DNA from: Gilliamella sp. ESL0443
GTDB taxonomy: Bacteria > Pseudomonadota > Gammaproteobacteria > Enterobacterales > Orbaceae
Length of the DNA: 64,000 nt
Assembly: GCF_019469165.1 (NCBI RefSeq)
Contig: NZ_CP048263.1
Location: 1,116,001-1,180,000 of the forward strand
Direction of reading: 5' to 3'
Below the pieces are notes generated by a model. It did no database searches. It was not told where the DNA came from and worked only from the letters and a program-made list of their open reading frames with translations. Below are positions 63,071 to 64,000 of this stretch, one piece after another; the first letter of the stretch is position 1, and every line of letters starts with the position of its first letter. The position numbers were made by a program, and so were the translations under genes.

Positions 63071-64000
63071 TTATTCGGCTCTAACAATATAATTAAATGC
63101 AACATTACTCGGATGATTGTCGTGAGAAACTGGTACCACACGAGACGCATCAAAATTAATTCCACCTGCGTCCCCTACATCAACCTTTGTAGGTGTCCCT
63201 GAGGCATGTCTACTATAAGCTCTAAATGCTCCAGTACCTGTCCCTCCATTTTGCCCGAATGTTTCTGATATAGGACCTACATCTCCCCAAATATTTCTAA
63301 TTGCGTCATTCTGGAAACTAAGTATGTTACGATTTGGATCTAATCCACGCCCGTTATCTTTCCCCCTAATAAATACACCTCGTAAATCTGGTAATGTTCC
63401 CCTTGGATAAACACCAGCCAATTTGGGAAATTGATTAACATCAAACTGTGCACCATTACATAAAAACCATCCATTTGGTATATGATCACTAGGCCAAGGT
63501 TGCGGAATTCCTGCCGGTAGCATTTTATCTCGAACGAACAAATCCAGATTTGTTACTCGTTCAGCAGGTACGTAACCCTCACATAGCGATCCCTCAGAAT
63601 TAAATCCCCACGCTGCCCTATTGCTCACCCTATTATACATTGCAACAACACCGTCATCACGTACAAACAAATAAAATCGTTTATCGTGAGAATGTACCCG
63701 GGATTCATTTGAGCACAACTCAAATTTATCAGAAATATCGCCGATTCTATTATGTGCATTGTTAGCATTGGTATTTGCCTTCGCCGCATTATCATTAGCT
63801 TTTTTAACAGCCAGAGGTGTAGCCGCTTCGGTTTCTGATTCGCTGTTAGTTGATGAGTTAAGCTTTACACTACCTTTACTGACAAACTCTTTAATAGCTG
63901 TGGCAAGTTGATCATGTTTTGTTTTATCAAGCACGAAACCTGCTGATTCAATGGCATTAGCAATTTCCTCTTGAATCGAATCACAATACAAATAATCAAG
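63071..64000 (-). CDS. phage tail fiber/collar protein (5' end outside window)
   Basis: The frame is open to the window end (310 codons), so the N-terminus is missing; the TTG at 63991 is not the true start. It has a coiled segment with repeated Asn/Ala (KKANDNAAKANTNANNAHNRI), and a C-terminal phage tail-collar domain: IPNGWFLCNGAQFDVNQFPKLAGVYPRGTLPDLRGVFIRGKDNGRGLDPNR and an ending FNYIVRAE. It is the receptor-recognising part of a P2- or Mu-like tail. A prophage therefore runs beyond the right edge. Confidence 0.87.
   Translation of the reverse strand, partial: LDYLYCDSIQEEIANAIESAGFVLDKTKHDQLATAIKEFVSKGSVKLNSSTNSESETEAATPLAVKKANDNAAKANTNANNAHNRIGDISDKFELCSNESRVHSHDKRFYLFVRDDGVVAMYNRVSNRAAWGFNSEGSLCEGYVPAERVTNLDLFVRDKMLPAGIPQPWPSDHIPNGWFLCNGAQFDVNQFPKLAGVYPRGTLPDLRGVFIRGKDNGRGLDPNRNILSFQNDAIRNIWGDVGPISETFGQNGGTGTGAFRAYSRHASGTPTKVDVGDAGGINFDASRVVPVSHDNHPSNVAFNYIVRAE

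Noticed and set aside
1..64000. CRISPR array, rRNA operon, insertion sequence or integrase
   Set aside because: I looked for regularly spaced repeats, rRNA signatures and transposase or integrase motifs on both strands and saw none; the only mobile-element signal is the prophage tail region at the right end.

Overview
The window is AT-rich chromosomal DNA of a gammaproteobacterium. Many genes and local gene orders have direct Escherichia coli counterparts: ynbA-ynbC, lptF-lptG next to pepA-holC, ydiN-ydiB-aroD, and chuWXYUV with a divergent chuT/chuA. The low GC, short intergenic spaces, anaerobic heme degradation genes and stretches of decayed genes fit a gut-associated member of the Orbaceae such as Gilliamella. 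That placement is inferred from style and content, not proved.

Layout. 1-6.7 kb (minus strand): YnbC-like hydrolase (cut by the window edge), YnbA-like CDP-alcohol phosphatidyltransferase, a giant double-headed acyl-CoA dehydratase activase, and the queuosine enzyme QueH. 7.3-9.7 kb (plus): a MATE efflux pump and OmpW. 9.7-15.3 kb (minus): ValS, then a pantothenate operon panG-like/panB/panC. 15.5-17.6 kb (minus): a tandem duplication of an unknown membrane protein plus a lipoprotein, one lipoprotein copy being a pseudogene. 17.9-22.2 kb: pepA-holC (minus), divergent from lptF-lptG (plus). 22.3-25.8 kb: msrA/cytochrome b561/msrB, a DksA-like zinc-finger protein, a DUF421 membrane protein and an endonuclease V-like protein. 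25.9-29.4 kb (minus): MFS transporter YdiN-like, YdiB and AroD, with a decayed gene between transporter and ydiB. 29.7-29.9 kb: tRNA-Gly(GCC) and tRNA-Leu(TAA). 30-35.4 kb: erpA, hemL, bcp, perM, yjgR and a DUF465 protein. 35.4-39.2 kb: mgtA behind a long leader with two small ORFs and a PhoP-box-like promoter. 39.2-43.7 kb: an unknown membrane protein, topB, a GNAT acetyltransferase and zntB.

43.7-52.1 kb is a heme acquisition and anaerobic heme breakdown locus. Outer-membrane receptor and periplasmic binding protein (plus strand) diverge from chuW-chuX-chuY-hmuU-hmuV (minus strand), with Fur-box-like sites on both sides of the intergenic region.

52.3-61.6 kb (plus strand) is the most striking segment. 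It is one five-gene operon encoding a DUF2170 (YjfI) protein, a PspA/IM30 protein, a YqiJ-type OB-fold membrane protein, a long flotillin and a 1661-residue AAA+ ATPase with DUF3686-type context. It is preceded by a 27-bp palindrome overlapping the predicted -35 element. PspA belongs to the ESCRT-III superfamily, so the co-encoded AAA+ protein is a candidate membrane-remodelling partner of PspA and flotillin. 61.7-64 kb holds a frameshifted small membrane-protein gene, decayed sequence, and the tail-fibre and tail-fibre-assembly genes of a prophage that continues beyond the window.
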